From: Roseomonas nitratireducens
Lineage (GTDB): Bacteria; Pseudomonadota; Alphaproteobacteria; Acetobacterales; Acetobacteraceae
Length of the DNA: 64,000 bases
Direction of reading: 5' to 3'
NCBI RefSeq assembly: GCF_017813355.1
Contig: NZ_JAGIYZ010000001.1
Location: forward strand, 62,001 to 126,000
Shown here: positions 47,814 to 58,023 of the stretch, piece by piece
How the letters are laid out: the number at the start of each line of letters is the position of its first letter
How positions within the stretch are numbered: the stretch's first letter is position 1
The notes under the pieces: model-generated
Seen by the model: only the letters and a program-made list of their open reading frames with translations
Told to the model about the DNA's origin: nothing
Databases searched by the model: none
Made by a program: the position numbers and the translations under genes

Positions 47814-48887
47814 TCACGCGATACGGGTCCCCGTCGCGGCGCAGGCCAAGCGGACCAGCATCACGAGCGCGGCCGAGTAGTAGTCGGCGGAGTCGGCCAC
47901 CTGCGGCAGCCGGACGGGCGCGGCAGCGCCCGCGATCCGGCTGGCCGCGAAGGCGGCGATGGCGCGCATCCCCGGGCTGGCGGCGAACTCGGCGGTCACG
48001 CCGGTCTCGAGGTCCACCCAGGCTGGCGGCTGCGACCAGCGCTGGTCCGTCCAGAAGGCGTGCGGGCCGCGGAGCGCCGGATGCATGGTCTCGCCCGCCC
48101 AGGCGAGCATCAGCGGCACGCGCACCGCGTCGAAGGAGAAGCGCCTGGGCCAGCCATCCGCCATCACGAAGGGCGCGCCGGCCGCGCGCGGCACCAGCAG
48201 CCAGTCGGGGCTCAGCCCCCAGGCGCCGAACCGGCCGCGCCGGAGCAGGTCGGACCCGTCGCGCATCAGCGTCAGCCAGCCATCGCCCGGCATGGCGCGG
48301 TGCATCGCCGCATAGGCCGGCAGCGCGACGTAGGAGGGGTTGAGGACGAGGCCTTCCTGCCGCTCGAAGCCCACCGCGCCAGGCAGCAGCACAGCCTTGC
48401 CCTGCGGCCGGCGGAGCGTCAGGCGCAGCATGTCGCGGGCGATGGCCGTGGCGCGCATGCGGTGCGGCGTGTGGCGCCAGCGCTCATAGGCCATGAGCAG
48501 GCCCCAGGCGATGTAGAGGTCGCCATCCGTCGCGTTGTTCGGGTCGTCCACGGGCTCGGTCGCGCCGGGGCGGAACCGCCAGGCGTGCAGGCTGTCGCCG
48601 GACCGCTTCAGCACGGTCGTGGTCCAGGACAGGATACGGTCGAAGGCCGCCCGGTCGTTGAAGGCGGCCGCGAACATCAGCCCCCAGCCCTGGCCTTCGC
48701 TGTGCGAGATACCGCCATTGCCGGTATCGACGATGCGTCCCTCGGGCGTCAGGAAGCGCTGGGTGAAGGCGCGCCATTCCGCCGCGATCAGGTGCTCGCC
48801 CGACTCGGTCGGCGCGGCGCCGAGCATGGAAATGCCAAGCGCGCCGAGCGCGCGGCGGCCCGTTGCCGCGGCAAGGACGGTCTTCAT
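47814..48887 (-). CDS. bcsZ: cellulose-operon endoglucanase BcsZ, glycoside hydrolase family 8
   Basis: A 357-residue periplasmic beta-1,4-glucanase. A signal-like N-terminus (RRALGALGISMLGAAPT) is followed by DTGNGGISHSEGQGWGL, with the catalytic acid Glu, and PNNATDGDLYIAWGLL, with the catalytic Asp, both standard in GH8. It trims nascent cellulose and is needed for normal output in other species. ATG at 48887 was chosen because it begins the signal peptide; the longer frame adds Arg-rich sequence. First gene of the bcs run. Confidence 0.91.
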   Translation of the reverse strand: MKTVLAAATGRRALGALGISMLGAAPTESGEHLIAAEWRAFTQRFLTPEGRIVDTGNGGISHSEGQGWGLMFAAAFNDRAAFDRILSWTTTVLKRSGDSLHAWRFRPGATEPVDDPNNATDGDLYIAWGLLMAYERWRHTPHRMRATAIARDMLRLTLRRPQGKAVLLPGAVGFERQEGLVLNPSYVALPAYAAMHRAMPGDGWLTLMRDGSDLLRRGRFGAWGLSPDWLLVPRAAGAPFVMADGWPRRFSFDAVRVPLMLAWAGETMHPALRGPHAFWTDQRWSQPPAWVDLETGVTAEFAASPGMRAIAAFAASRIAGAAAPVRLPQVADSADYYSAALVMLVRLACAATGTRIA

Positions 48888-49312
48888 GCGCGCCCTGCCG
48901 CGATGGGCGGGGCGGGCCGTCGCGGTCGATACACCTCGAACCTCCGGAACCAGATGGTCGAAGGCTCGCCCAAATCGGTTACCAATCGGCCAATGTCGCT
49001 TGGCCGCCCGGCCGGGCCGCGGCGGGCAGCATGACAGACCAGCGGCGTTGGCGCGCGTGGCCCGCCGGAGCGCTCGCATTTCCTTGCCCCCCCAGGACAG
49101 GATCTGCGCCGATTCTTGCGAACTCTCATCGATTCGGCCAACCGTGCCAGACGCCTATTTTCGTGAATTCACAACAATGTGAACGAGTTTACGAGGGATT
49201 TCTCAACAATTACGCGAGAAGACCCAACTTGTGATTGAATAGCTCGACAAAACGCGACGCGTGACCTCGCCGCAGCAGCGAAGGGGCCGGTCCAGCCGCC
49301 CCGCCCGCATAT
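48888..49312. promoter_or_regulatory. 425-base regulatory gap upstream of the cellulose operon
   Basis: No convincing gene. Bases about 49095-49250 are strikingly AT-rich for this window. They contain a palindrome GTGAATTCAC at 49163-49172 and a second matching half at 49179-49183, so TTCACA (49168-49173) and TGTGAA (49178-49183) form a dyad. This is a plausible operator plus promoter for bcsZ transcription on the minus strand; the glycogen operon ends on the other side. Confidence 0.5.
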
Positions 49313-52300
49313 CTATACCGCGCCGCGATCCCCCAGCGCATCCATGATCGCGCGCGCGGTCGGCCCCATCGTCAGCCCGGCGCCCTCGACGGGCAGGCGG
49401 CGGCGCCAGTTCGGGCGTTCCCGGTCTGTGCCGGGCAGGTTCACCCCGATCGTCTCGCCGGCCAGGTCCTCCGCCTGCACCAGCAGCAGCGCGGCGGGTG
49501 CCGCGGCCACGCGGCCATGCAGCGCGGCTGCGACCGCCGGCGTGAAGGGTCCGTCCGCCACGCCGCACAGCGCGGCGAGTGTCGCCCGTTCCCGCGCCCG
49601 CGCCGCCCGGGCCCCGGCCTCGTCCCCGATCAGCCCGAGCGACAGGCGTTCCTCGATGTCCGCCCCCGCCCACCAGCCGGCGAGCGGCGGCAGGTCGTGG
49701 GTCGAGACGCAGGCCGCCGCCGCCTCGGGCCACAGGGCCGGGTCGCGGAAGCCCTCGCCCTCCCGCTCGAACCACAGGACGCGATAGGCGAGCACCCCGG
49801 CCGCGGCGAGGCGGTCCGGGAAGCCTTCCGGCACCGTGCCGAGCGCTTCCCCCACCACGGCGCAGCCCGCCGCGCGGCTTTCGCGCGCGAGCGTCGCGAG
49901 CATCCCCGCGCCGTCGAAGCGCAGATAGGCGCCATCCGCCGCGCGCCCGCCCTCCGGCACCACGAACAGCCGCTCGAGCCCCATGGCGTGGTCGAGCCGC
50001 AGCGCCCGCGCATGGCGCATGTTCGCCCGCAGCAGCGCGGCGAAGCCGGCATGCCCCGTCGCTTCGGACCGGTGCGGATGCGGCACCGGCAGGCCCCAGA
50101 CTTGGCCCTCGGCCGAGAAGGGGTCGGGGGGCGCGCCGATCGAAAATCCGCCCAGGAAGGCTTCGGGCTGGGACCAGGTCTCGGCGCCGTCCGGCGCGGC
50201 GCCGACCGCGAGGTCGCGATAAAGTCCCGACCCCGCCGCGGCGGCCGCGGCGAGCTGCCGGTCGCAGAACCATTGCAGCACGGCGTGGAAGCGGATGGCT
50301 TCGGCATGCGCCGCGCGGAAGGCCGCCATCGCGCCGTCGGCGGGGTGCGAGAAGCCGGCCGGCCATCCGCCGCGCGGGCCGAAGCGGTCGGCGATGGCGG
50401 CGAAGGCGGCGAAGTCCTGAAGCGCCTTGCCGCCCGCCGCGCGGAGGGCGGCGAAGCCCGGATGGTCCTGCGGCAGGGCGCGCGCCGCGGCCTCCAGCAC
50501 GCCCCGCTTGGCGGCCCAGGCCGCAGGGTAGTCGACAAGGCTGCCGGCGCGCAGCGCGGCGAAGACCGGCTCGGCCGCCGCCAGCGCCGCGCGCACCGCG
50601 GGCGCGTCGCCGACATCGGGAAGTGCCGCGACATCGAGCAGCACGGGTTCCAGGAAGCGCCGGTCGGAGGGCTGGTACGGGCTGGCGCGGTCCCGTTCCA
50701 CCGGCATCAGCGCATGCGGCGGGCTGATGCCGATCAGCGCCGCGCCGTGCGCATGCGCGGCGAGTTCCGCGATCGCGCCGTAGTCGCCGATGCCCTGGTC
50801 CGCCGCCCGACGCAGCGCGAAGGACTGCGCCATGATGGCGAAGCGGCGGCCCTGCGGCGGCGGATGGCAGCGGCCGGGATCGGGCGCCGGCACGCGCGGC
50901 GCGGCGCGGCGGCGGGCGAGGCTGTCCCGCGCCTGCCCCGCCGTTTCCGCCGGCAGGCCGAGCGCGCCGAGCAGCGCGCGCAGCGTGCCCTCCGGCACCG
51001 CGTGCCGCGTGCCCGATATGTCGTGCCAGGCCGTGTCGATGCCCGCCGCCTGCGCGAGTTCCGCCAGCAGCGCCGGATCGGCGGCGGCGCGCGGACGTGG
51101 CGCGGCGGGTTCCTCGCCGAACCATGCGACGCTGCGCGGGGCGAGGGCGTGCGTCGCCCCGGCATCGCCGGCGCGGGCGGGATCGGCGCTGTCGGCCAGC
51201 AGCCGCCAGCGATGGCCGGGCCGCGCCGGCGGCAGCGCCAGCGTCGCGGGCGCGTCGCCGCCCTGGATCGCGACCAGCCCGCGGCCGCCCGCCGCGTGCA
51301 GCAGCATCGCGAGGCCGCGCGCGGCGGGATCGGACCAGTCCTCGTGCCGCATCGGCGCGCCATCCAGCCGCAGCCAAGCGACGTCGGGCAGGCCGGTGGC
51401 GTCGGCGTCGCCGGTCAGCGGGGCCGCGGCGTGCAGCGCGGGATGCGCGCGGCGGGCCGCGACCAGCCGGGCGGTGAAATCCACCAGCGCCTCGTCCGCG
51501 CCCGCCCAGTCGAACCAGGATGTGGCGTTGTCCTGGCACCAGGCGTTGTTGTTGCCGCCCTGGCCGCGCCCGGCCTCGTCGCCCATCGACAGCATCGGCG
51601 TGCCGCGCGCGGCGAGCAGCGTCGCGAGCAGCGCGCGGACATCGGCGCGGCGGCGGGCGAGGATGGCGGGATCCTCCACAGCGCCTTCCACGCCGTGGTT
51701 CCAGGAGAGGTTGTTGTCGGTGCCGTCGCGGTTCTCCTCGCCATTCGCCGCGTTGTGCTTGCGCGCATGGGCGACGAGGTCGGCGAGGGTGAAGCCGTCA
51801 TGCGCGGTGACGTAGTTCACGCTGTCCGTCGCCGGGCGCGCGGCGAAGACGTCGCGCGAGCCGGCCAGCCGCGTGGCGAATTCCCCGAGGCTGCCCGCAT
51901 CGCCGCGCCAGAAGCGGCGGACGCCGTCGCGGAAGCGGTCGTTCCATTCCCCCCAGCCCGGCGGGAAGGCGCCGAGGCGATGCCCGCCAGGCCCGACATC
52001 CCAGGGCTCGGCGATGATCCAGCGGTCGCGCAGCAGCGGGTCCTGGCGCATCGCCTGTAGCAGCGGCGCGTCGGGGTCGAAGCCCTCCGCCCGCCGGCCG
52101 AGCGTGGTGGCGAGGTCGAGCCTGATGCCGGCGAGCCCCGCCTGCCCCGCCCAGTGCCGCAGCGCATCCATGGCAAGGCGCAGCGGCCAGGGCCGGTCGA
52201 GGGCGAGCGCGTTGCCGCACCCCGCGTCGTTCGCGTAGCGCCCCGGCGCGCCGGGCTGCGTGCGGTACCAGGCGGCATCGCCGAGGCCGCGCAGCGAGAG

Positions 52301-53086
52301 GGTCGGCCCTTCCTCCTCCCCTTCCCCCGAATGGTTCAGCACGACGTCGAGGATGGTGCCGATGCCCTCCGCCGCCAGTGCGGTTACGGCGGCGCGCACC
52401 TCCGCCATGCCGCCGGACGCAAGGCGCGGATCGGGCGCGAGCCAGCCAACCGGGTTGTAGCCCCAGTAGTTCGCCAGGCCGCGCGGGGCGAGCATGGGTT
52501 CATCCGCCCAGGCGGCGGCGGGCATGAGCTCCACATGCGTCACGCCGAGGCGCTTCAGATGCGCGATGGCGGCGGGATGCGCGAGTCCGGCGAAGGTGCC
52601 GCGGATCGCCTCCGGGATCGCCGGATGGGTCCGTGTGAAGCCGCGCACATGCAGTTCGTAGACGATGCGCGCCCCGCCGATGGCGGGCGGCGGCAGGTCC
52701 GGCAGCGGGCGCGTCAGCACCGCTTTCGGTATTCGCGCTGCGGTGTCCGCACCGAAGGCGCGGAGCGATTCATGCGGCGCGAAGGGCCGGTCGACCTGCC
52801 GCGCCCAGGGGTCGAGCAGCAGCTTCGCCGGATCGAAGCGCAGGCCGCGTTCCGGCGAGAAGGGGCCGTGCGCGCGCAGCCCGTAGCGCGCGCCCTCGGC
52901 CAGGCCCGGCACGAAGCCGTGGAACACGTCGCCGGTGCGGCCGGGCAGGCGCAGCCGCGCGGTCTCGCGGTCCTCGGCGTCGAACAGGCAGAGGTCGATC
53001 GCCTCCGCACCCGGTGCGGGTATGGCGATGTTCACCCCGCCGGGCGCGAGGTGGACGCCGAGCGGCTCGGCCGCGCCCTCATCCAT
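49313..53086 (-). CDS. fused glycogen debranching enzyme GlgX and 4-alpha-glucanotransferase MalQ
   Basis: A 1257-residue bifunctional cytosolic enzyme. Residues about 1-640 are GlgX (GH13): an N-terminal CBM48-like part, nucleophile Asp in [10 protein letters not shown], acid/base Glu in IIAEPWDVG and Asp in [12 protein letters not shown]. Residues about 680-1257 are MalQ (GH77): [39 protein letters not shown] and [14 protein letters not shown], so both sites look intact. It debranches glycogen and recycles the maltodextrins. The ATG at 53086 gives the family start and overlaps glgA by eight bases; upstream frame is shadow. Confidence 0.9.
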   Translation of the reverse strand: MDEGAAEPLGVHLAPGGVNIAIPAPGAEAIDLCLFDAEDRETARLRLPGRTGDVFHGFVPGLAEGARYGLRAHGPFSPERGLRFDPAKLLLDPWARQVDRPFAPHESLRAFGADTAARIPKAVLTRPLPDLPPPAIGGARIVYELHVRGFTRTHPAIPEAIRGTFAGLAHPAAIAHLKRLGVTHVELMPAAAWADEPMLAPRGLANYWGYNPVGWLAPDPRLASGGMAEVRAAVTALAAEGIGTILDVVLNHSGEGEEEGPTLSLRGLGDAAWYRTQPGAPGRYANDAGCGNALALDRPWPLRLAMDALRHWAGQAGLAGIRLDLATTLGRRAEGFDPDAPLLQAMRQDPLLRDRWIIAEPWDVGPGGHRLGAFPPGWGEWNDRFRDGVRRFWRGDAGSLGEFATRLAGSRDVFAARPATDSVNYVTAHDGFTLADLVAHARKHNAANGEENRDGTDNNLSWNHGVEGAVEDPAILARRRADVRALLATLLAARGTPMLSMGDEAGRGQGGNNNAWCQDNATSWFDWAGADEALVDFTARLVAARRAHPALHAAAPLTGDADATGLPDVAWLRLDGAPMRHEDWSDPAARGLAMLLHAAGGRGLVAIQGGDAPATLALPPARPGHRWRLLADSADPARAGDAGATHALAPRSVAWFGEEPAAPRPRAAADPALLAELAQAAGIDTAWHDISGTRHAVPEGTLRALLGALGLPAETAGQARDSLARRRAAPRVPAPDPGRCHPPPQGRRFAIMAQSFALRRAADQGIGDYGAIAELAAHAHGAALIGISPPHALMPVERDRASPYQPSDRRFLEPVLLDVAALPDVGDAPAVRAALAAAEPVFAALRAGSLVDYPAAWAAKRGVLEAAARALPQDHPGFAALRAAGGKALQDFAAFAAIADRFGPRGGWPAGFSHPADGAMAAFRAAHAEAIRFHAVLQWFCDRQLAAAAAAGSGLYRDLAVGAAPDGAETWSQPEAFLGGFSIGAPPDPFSAEGQVWGLPVPHPHRSEATGHAGFAALLRANMRHARALRLDHAMGLERLFVVPEGGRAADGAYLRFDGAGMLATLARESRAAGCAVVGEALGTVPEGFPDRLAAAGVLAYRVLWFEREGEGFRDPALWPEAAAACVSTHDLPPLAGWWAGADIEERLSLGLIGDEAGARAARARERATLAALCGVADGPFTPAVAAALHGRVAAAPAALLLVQAEDLAGETIGVNLPGTDRERPNWRRRLPVEGAGLTMGPTARAIMDALGDRGAV

Positions 53087-54515
53087 GCCGGGCGGCCAGC
53101 CCCTTGAGCAGCGCCGCGTAGCGCGCGGCGGAGGGCCCCCAGGAGACGTCCGTCGCCATGCCGCGCGCCTGCATCCCGCGCCAGGTCGCTGTGTCGTGGA
53201 ACAGCGCGAGGGCGCGGCGCAGCCCGGCCGCGAGCGCATCCGCGCTGCCCGGCGCGACCTGCACGCCCGTCGCGCAGTCCGCGGCGAGTGCCATGGGGCT
53301 CGCATCGATGACCGTGTCGGCGAGCCCGCCGGTGCGCGCGACGACCGGCACCGCGCCGTATCGCAGCGCGGCCAGCTGCGCGAGGCCGCAGGGTTCGAAG
53401 CGGGACGGCACGACGAGCGCGTCCGCCCCGCCATAGACAAGGCGGGCCAGCCCCTCGTCGAAGCCGATGAAGGCGCCGGCGCGTCCCGGGTTGGCGGCGG
53501 CGAAGGCGCGGCAGGCATGTTCGAGTCCGCCTTCGCCCGAGCCGATGATGGCGAGCTGCGCGCCGCCCGCCATCAGCGCATGCGCCGCTTCCAGCAGCAG
53601 GTCCGCGCCCTTCTGCCAGGCGAGCCGGCCGATGAAGGCGAACAGGGGCGCGTCCGGATCGGGCGCGAGGCCAAGCCGCTTCTGCAGGGCCGCGCGGTTT
53701 GCCGCGCGCGGCGCGACATCCTCGGCGGTGAAGCGCGCGGCGAGATGCGCGTCCGTCGCCGGATTCCAATCCTCGACATCGAGGCCGTTGAGGATGCCGT
53801 GCAGGTCGCCCGCGCGGCCGCGCAACAGCCCGTCCAGCCCCATGCCGCCGGATGGCGTCAGGATCTCCTCGGCATAGGAGGGCGAGACGGTGTTGATCGC
53901 ATCGGCGTACCAGAGCCCCGCCTTAAGGAATCCGACGGCCCCGTAGTACTCCAGGCCATCCCGCCGGAACGCCTCGGGCGGAAGGCCGAGCGCCGGGAAG
54001 ACGGCGGCCGGGAACTTTCCCTGGTAGGCGAGGTTGTGGATGGTGAAGAGCGAGGGGATGCGGCGCGGCGCGAAGCGCAGATAGGCCGGCGCGAGCCCCG
54101 CCTGCCAGTCATGCGCATGCACCGCCGCGAAGCCCTGGGTCTGCGCGATCGTCGCCGCCGCGCGGCCGAGGGCGGCGAAGCGCGCGGCATTGTCGCCCCA
54201 TTCGGCGGAATCCGGCGCGGTGTAGGGCCCGCCCGGCCGGTCGAACAGATGCGGCGCGTCGAGCACGATCAGGTCGAGCCCCGCGGCGCGCGCCTCCAGC
54301 ACCCGCGCCACGCCGCCGAACAGGCCGGGCATCTCCAGCACCTTGCGCGGCTGCTCGAGCCGCGCGAGCACCTGGCGGTAGCCGGGGAGCAGCGTGCGCA
54401 CCGCGACGCCGTGCGGGGCGAGCGCCGCGGGCAGCGCGCCGGCGGCATCGGCCAGCCCGCCGGTCTTGACCAGCGGGTAGAGTTCGGACGCGACGGCGAG
54501 GACGGGCAGGGCCAC
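53079..54515 (-). CDS. glgA: glycogen synthase GlgA
   Basis: A 478-residue GT5 enzyme that extends alpha-1,4-glucan from ADP-glucose. The N-terminal YPLVKTGGLADAAGALP holds the KxGGL ADP-glucose loop; the C-terminal lobe has FIGRLAWQKGADLLLEA and SRFEPCGLAQLAALRYG with the conserved E-x-C-G-L. Four bases separate it from glgC upstream, and it overlaps glgX-malQ downstream. Confidence 0.94.
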   Translation of the reverse strand: MALPVLAVASELYPLVKTGGLADAAGALPAALAPHGVAVRTLLPGYRQVLARLEQPRKVLEMPGLFGGVARVLEARAAGLDLIVLDAPHLFDRPGGPYTAPDSAEWGDNAARFAALGRAAATIAQTQGFAAVHAHDWQAGLAPAYLRFAPRRIPSLFTIHNLAYQGKFPAAVFPALGLPPEAFRRDGLEYYGAVGFLKAGLWYADAINTVSPSYAEEILTPSGGMGLDGLLRGRAGDLHGILNGLDVEDWNPATDAHLAARFTAEDVAPRAANRAALQKRLGLAPDPDAPLFAFIGRLAWQKGADLLLEAAHALMAGGAQLAIIGSGEGGLEHACRAFAAANPGRAGAFIGFDEGLARLVYGGADALVVPSRFEPCGLAQLAALRYGAVPVVARTGGLADTVIDASPMALAADCATGVQVAPGSADALAAGLRRALALFHDTATWRGMQARGMATDVSWGPSAARYAALLKGLAARHG

Positions 54516-54519
54516 GGCG

Positions 54520-55788
54520 TCAGTCCAGCCGGTCGATCATCGCCTGGGTGATCAGGCAGATGCCGCCCTCCGTGCGACGGAACCGCTCCGCGTCCAGGTC
54601 CGGATCCTCGCCGACCACGAGCCCGTCCGGGATGCGCACGCCGCGATCGACCACGACATTGGTCAGCCGCGCGCCGCGCCCGACATCGACATTGGGCAGC
54701 ACCACGGCGCCATCCAGCGCGGCGTAGGAATGCAGGTGTGTGCCGGTCGAGAGCAATGAGCGCCGCACCCGCGCGCCGGAGACGATGCACCCGCCGGAGA
54801 CGAGGGAGGAGATCGCCTCCCCCCGCCGCCCTTCCACGTCGTGCACGAACTTCGCCGGCGGCGTGACTTCCGCATGCGTCCAGATCGGCCAGGCGCGGTC
54901 ATACAGGTCGAGGTCCGGCACGATGTCGGTGAGGTCGACATTGGCGTGCCAATAGGCATCGACCGTGCCGACGTCGCGCCAGTAGGGCGCGGCCTCGGCG
55001 CCCGAGCGCACGCAGGAGCGTTCGAAGCGATGCGCCACCGCGCGCCCCTTGGCGACGATGTGCGGGATCAGGTCCTTGCCGAAATCATGCGTCGAATGCG
55101 CGTCGGCCGCGTCGCGGCGCAGTTCCGCGGCCAGGACGCGCGTGTCGAAGACATAGATGCCCATCGAGGCGAGCGCCTTGTCGGGTTCCCCCGGGATGGC
55201 GGGCGGGTCGGCGGGCTTTTCCACGAAGGCGGTGATGCGGTCCGCCGCGTCCACATGCATCACGCCGAAGCCGGTCGCTTCCATCCGCGGGACGGTGATG
55301 CAGCCCACCGTCACCTCGGCGCCGCTTTCGACGTGCTGGGCGAGCATCTGCTCGTAGTCCATCTTGTAGATGTGGTCGCCGGCGAGGATGACCATGAAGC
55401 GCGGCGCGTAGTCCTCGATGATGTCGAGGTTCTGGAACACCGCATCCGCCGTGCCGAGGTACCAGGAGCGTTCGTCGACGCGCTGGCTGGCGGGCAGGAT
55501 GTCGAAGGTCTCGTTGCGCTCGGGGCGGAGGAAGTTCCAGCCGCGCTGCAGGTGGCGGATCAGGCTGTGCGCCTTGTACTGCGTCGCGACCGCGATGCGC
55601 CGGATGCCCGAGTTGAGCGCATTGGACAGGGCGAAGTCGATGATGCGCGACTTGCCGCCGAAATAGACCGCGGGCTTGGCGCGTCGGTCGGTCAGTTCCA
55701 TCAGCCGCGACCCGCGCCCGCCGGCCAGCACATAGGCCATGGCATGCCGCGCATAGGGCGGGCCGATGGTGGGTCTGTCATCCGCCAT
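54520..55788 (-). CDS. glgC: glucose-1-phosphate adenylyltransferase GlgC
   Basis: A 422-residue enzyme making ADP-glucose, the committed step. [20 protein letters not shown] is the nucleotide-binding start with the allosteric Lys following in [37 protein letters not shown] sequence ([17 protein letters not shown]) carries the catalytic Asp, and a left-handed beta-helix C-terminal domain is present. It starts 27 bases after glgB. Confidence 0.94.
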   Translation of the reverse strand: MADDRPTIGPPYARHAMAYVLAGGRGSRLMELTDRRAKPAVYFGGKSRIIDFALSNALNSGIRRIAVATQYKAHSLIRHLQRGWNFLRPERNETFDILPASQRVDERSWYLGTADAVFQNLDIIEDYAPRFMVILAGDHIYKMDYEQMLAQHVESGAEVTVGCITVPRMEATGFGVMHVDAADRITAFVEKPADPPAIPGEPDKALASMGIYVFDTRVLAAELRRDAADAHSTHDFGKDLIPHIVAKGRAVAHRFERSCVRSGAEAAPYWRDVGTVDAYWHANVDLTDIVPDLDLYDRAWPIWTHAEVTPPAKFVHDVEGRRGEAISSLVSGGCIVSGARVRRSLLSTGTHLHSYAALDGAVVLPNVDVGRGARLTNVVVDRGVRIPDGLVVGEDPDLDAERFRRTEGGICLITQAMIDRLD

Positions 55789-55815
55789 GTCGTTGGTCTC
55801 CCGGTCGTCGCGGCA

Positions 55816-58023
55816 TCATGCCCGTTCCGGCGGCGGCCAGGAAACCGGCTCGAGGAACAGCGCGCCCAGCGGCGGCAGGTCGAGCGTGGCGCTGGCCGGC
55901 AGGTCGCGGTAACCGGATGGTTCGGCCGTGACCTCCCCCGCGCTGCCGGCGCCGCTGCCGCCGAAGCGCGCGGCATCCGTGTTGAGCAGCACCCGCCAGG
56001 CGCCGGCGGCGGGCAGGCCGATGACATGGCCCGGCCGCGGCAGCGGGGTGAAGTTCGTCACCACCGCGACCGGCCGCCCGCCCGCCCCGTCGTAGCGCAG
56101 CCAGGAGAAGACCGAGCGATCGGCGTCGTCGGCCTCGATCCAGCGGAAGCCTTCGGGCTCGCAATCGCGCGCATGCAGCGCGGGATGGGTGCGGTGCAGG
56201 CGGTTCAACTCGCGCACCAGGTCCTGCACGCCGCGATGGGGCGCGTGCTGCAGCAGCCACCAGTCGCATTCGCGCGTCTCGGACCATTCCCGCCAGGGGG
56301 CGAATTCCTGGCCCATGAACAGCAGCTTCTTGCCCGGATGGCCCCACATATGCGCGTAGAGGCAGCGCAGCGTCGCGAAGCGCTGCCAGTCGTCGCCCGG
56401 CAGGCGGCCGAGCAGCGTGCCCTTGCCGTGCACCACCTCGTCATGGCTGAGCGGCAGGATGAAGGCCTCGTTCCAGGCATACATCAGGCCGAAGGTGACC
56501 AGGTCGTGGTGGTGCCGCCGATGCACCGGGTCCTTCGCCACGTAGCGCAGCGTGTCGTTCATCCAGCCCATGTTCCATTTGAGCCGGAAGCCGAGGCCGG
56601 TGCCGGCCGGTGGGGCCGTGATGCCCGCCCAGGCGGAGGCTTCCTCGGCGCAGGTGACCGCGCCCGGCGCCTCCCGCGCGATCAGCGCGTTGACCTGCTG
56701 GAGGAAGGCGACCGCGTCGCGGTTGACGTTGCTGCCATCCTCGTTCGGCGCCCAGGCATCCGGCGCGCGGTCGTAGTCGAGATAGAGCATGGAGGAGACG
56801 GCATCGACGCGCAGCCCGTCGGCGTGGAAGCGCTCGAGCCAGAACAGCGCGTTGGCGGCGAGGAAGGCCGCCACCTCCCGCCGGCCGAAATCGAACACCG
56901 CCGTGCCCCAGCCGGGCAGGAAGCCGCGCCGCGGGTCCGGATGCTCGTACAGCGGCCCGCCGTCGAAGCGAGCGAGCCCCGCGGCGTCGAGCGGGAAATG
57001 CGCCGGCACCCAGTCGAGGATGACGCCGAGCCCCGCCGCATGCGCGCGGTCGATCAGCCGCGCCAGCCCGTCCGGCGGCCCGTGCCGTGCGGTGGCCGCA
57101 TGCAGCCCGATCGGCTGGTAGCCCCACGAGGCATCGAGCGGATGCTCGTTGACCGGCATGAATTCCAGATGCGTGAAGCCGAGATCGACCGCGTAGGGGA
57201 TCAGCGCCTCGGCGATCTCGTCCCATGTGTAAAAGCGCCCATCGGGATGGCGGCGCCAGGACCCGGCATGGACCTCGTAGATCGCCATCGGCTCCCGCCG
57301 CGTGTCGCGCGCGGTGCGTGCGGCCATCCAGGCATCGTCGGTCCAGGCGAAGCCGTCGGTGCGCGCGACGATGGAAGCCGTGGCCGGGCGCAGTTCCGCC
57401 GCGAAGCCGTAGGGGTCCGCCTTCAGCGGGCAGAGCGCGCCGTCGCGGCCGAGGATCTCGAACTTGTAGCGCGCGCCCTCCGCCACGCCGGGCAGGAAGA
57501 TCTCCCACAGCCCGGAATCGACGCGCTTGCGCATCGGGTGGCGCCGCCCGTCCCAGTCGTTGAAGTCGCCGACGACCGAGACGCGCAGGGCATTCGGCGC
57601 CCAGAGGGCGAAGCGCGTGCCGGCCACGCCCTCATGCACGCAGGGATGCGCGCCGAGGCGTTCGTACAGCCGCGCATGCGTGCCTTCGACCAGCAGGTGG
57701 TCGTCGAGCGGGCCGAGCGCCGGGCCGAAGGCGTAGGGGTCGTGGACGTCCCACGACTCGGTCCCGCGCGTCGCGCGCAGGCGGTAGGGCGGCGGGCGGG
57801 GCGCGCCGGGCGCGAAGCCTTCGAAGAACCCCGCCGGGTCGCGGCATTCCAGCGCCAGAGCGCCGCCGGGCAGCAGCGCGCGGACGGCCTCCGCGCCGGG
57901 GACGAAGGCGCGGACCGCGAGCCCGCCCGCAGCCTCATGCGGCCCGAGCAGCGCGAAGGGGTCGCCATGGCGCGCGGCGAGCAGGTCTGCGATCGCCTGC
58001 TCCTCGGCGCGCCAGGATGTCAT
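55816..58023 (-). CDS. glgB: 1,4-alpha-glucan branching enzyme GlgB
   Basis: A 735-residue GH13 enzyme with two N-terminal beta-sandwich (CBM48-type) regions, then the catalytic barrel. Nucleophile Asp lies in GLRVDAVSSMLYLDY, acid/base Glu in TCAEEASAW and the third acid in LPLSHDEVVHGKG. It adds alpha-1,6 branches to glycogen. ATG at 58023 overlaps the glgP stop by four bases. Confidence 0.94.
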   Translation of the reverse strand: MTSWRAEEQAIADLLAARHGDPFALLGPHEAAGGLAVRAFVPGAEAVRALLPGGALALECRDPAGFFEGFAPGAPRPPPYRLRATRGTESWDVHDPYAFGPALGPLDDHLLVEGTHARLYERLGAHPCVHEGVAGTRFALWAPNALRVSVVGDFNDWDGRRHPMRKRVDSGLWEIFLPGVAEGARYKFEILGRDGALCPLKADPYGFAAELRPATASIVARTDGFAWTDDAWMAARTARDTRREPMAIYEVHAGSWRRHPDGRFYTWDEIAEALIPYAVDLGFTHLEFMPVNEHPLDASWGYQPIGLHAATARHGPPDGLARLIDRAHAAGLGVILDWVPAHFPLDAAGLARFDGGPLYEHPDPRRGFLPGWGTAVFDFGRREVAAFLAANALFWLERFHADGLRVDAVSSMLYLDYDRAPDAWAPNEDGSNVNRDAVAFLQQVNALIAREAPGAVTCAEEASAWAGITAPPAGTGLGFRLKWNMGWMNDTLRYVAKDPVHRRHHHDLVTFGLMYAWNEAFILPLSHDEVVHGKGTLLGRLPGDDWQRFATLRCLYAHMWGHPGKKLLFMGQEFAPWREWSETRECDWWLLQHAPHRGVQDLVRELNRLHRTHPALHARDCEPEGFRWIEADDADRSVFSWLRYDGAGGRPVAVVTNFTPLPRPGHVIGLPAAGAWRVLLNTDAARFGGSGAGSAGEVTAEPSGYRDLPASATLDLPPLGALFLEPVSWPPPERA

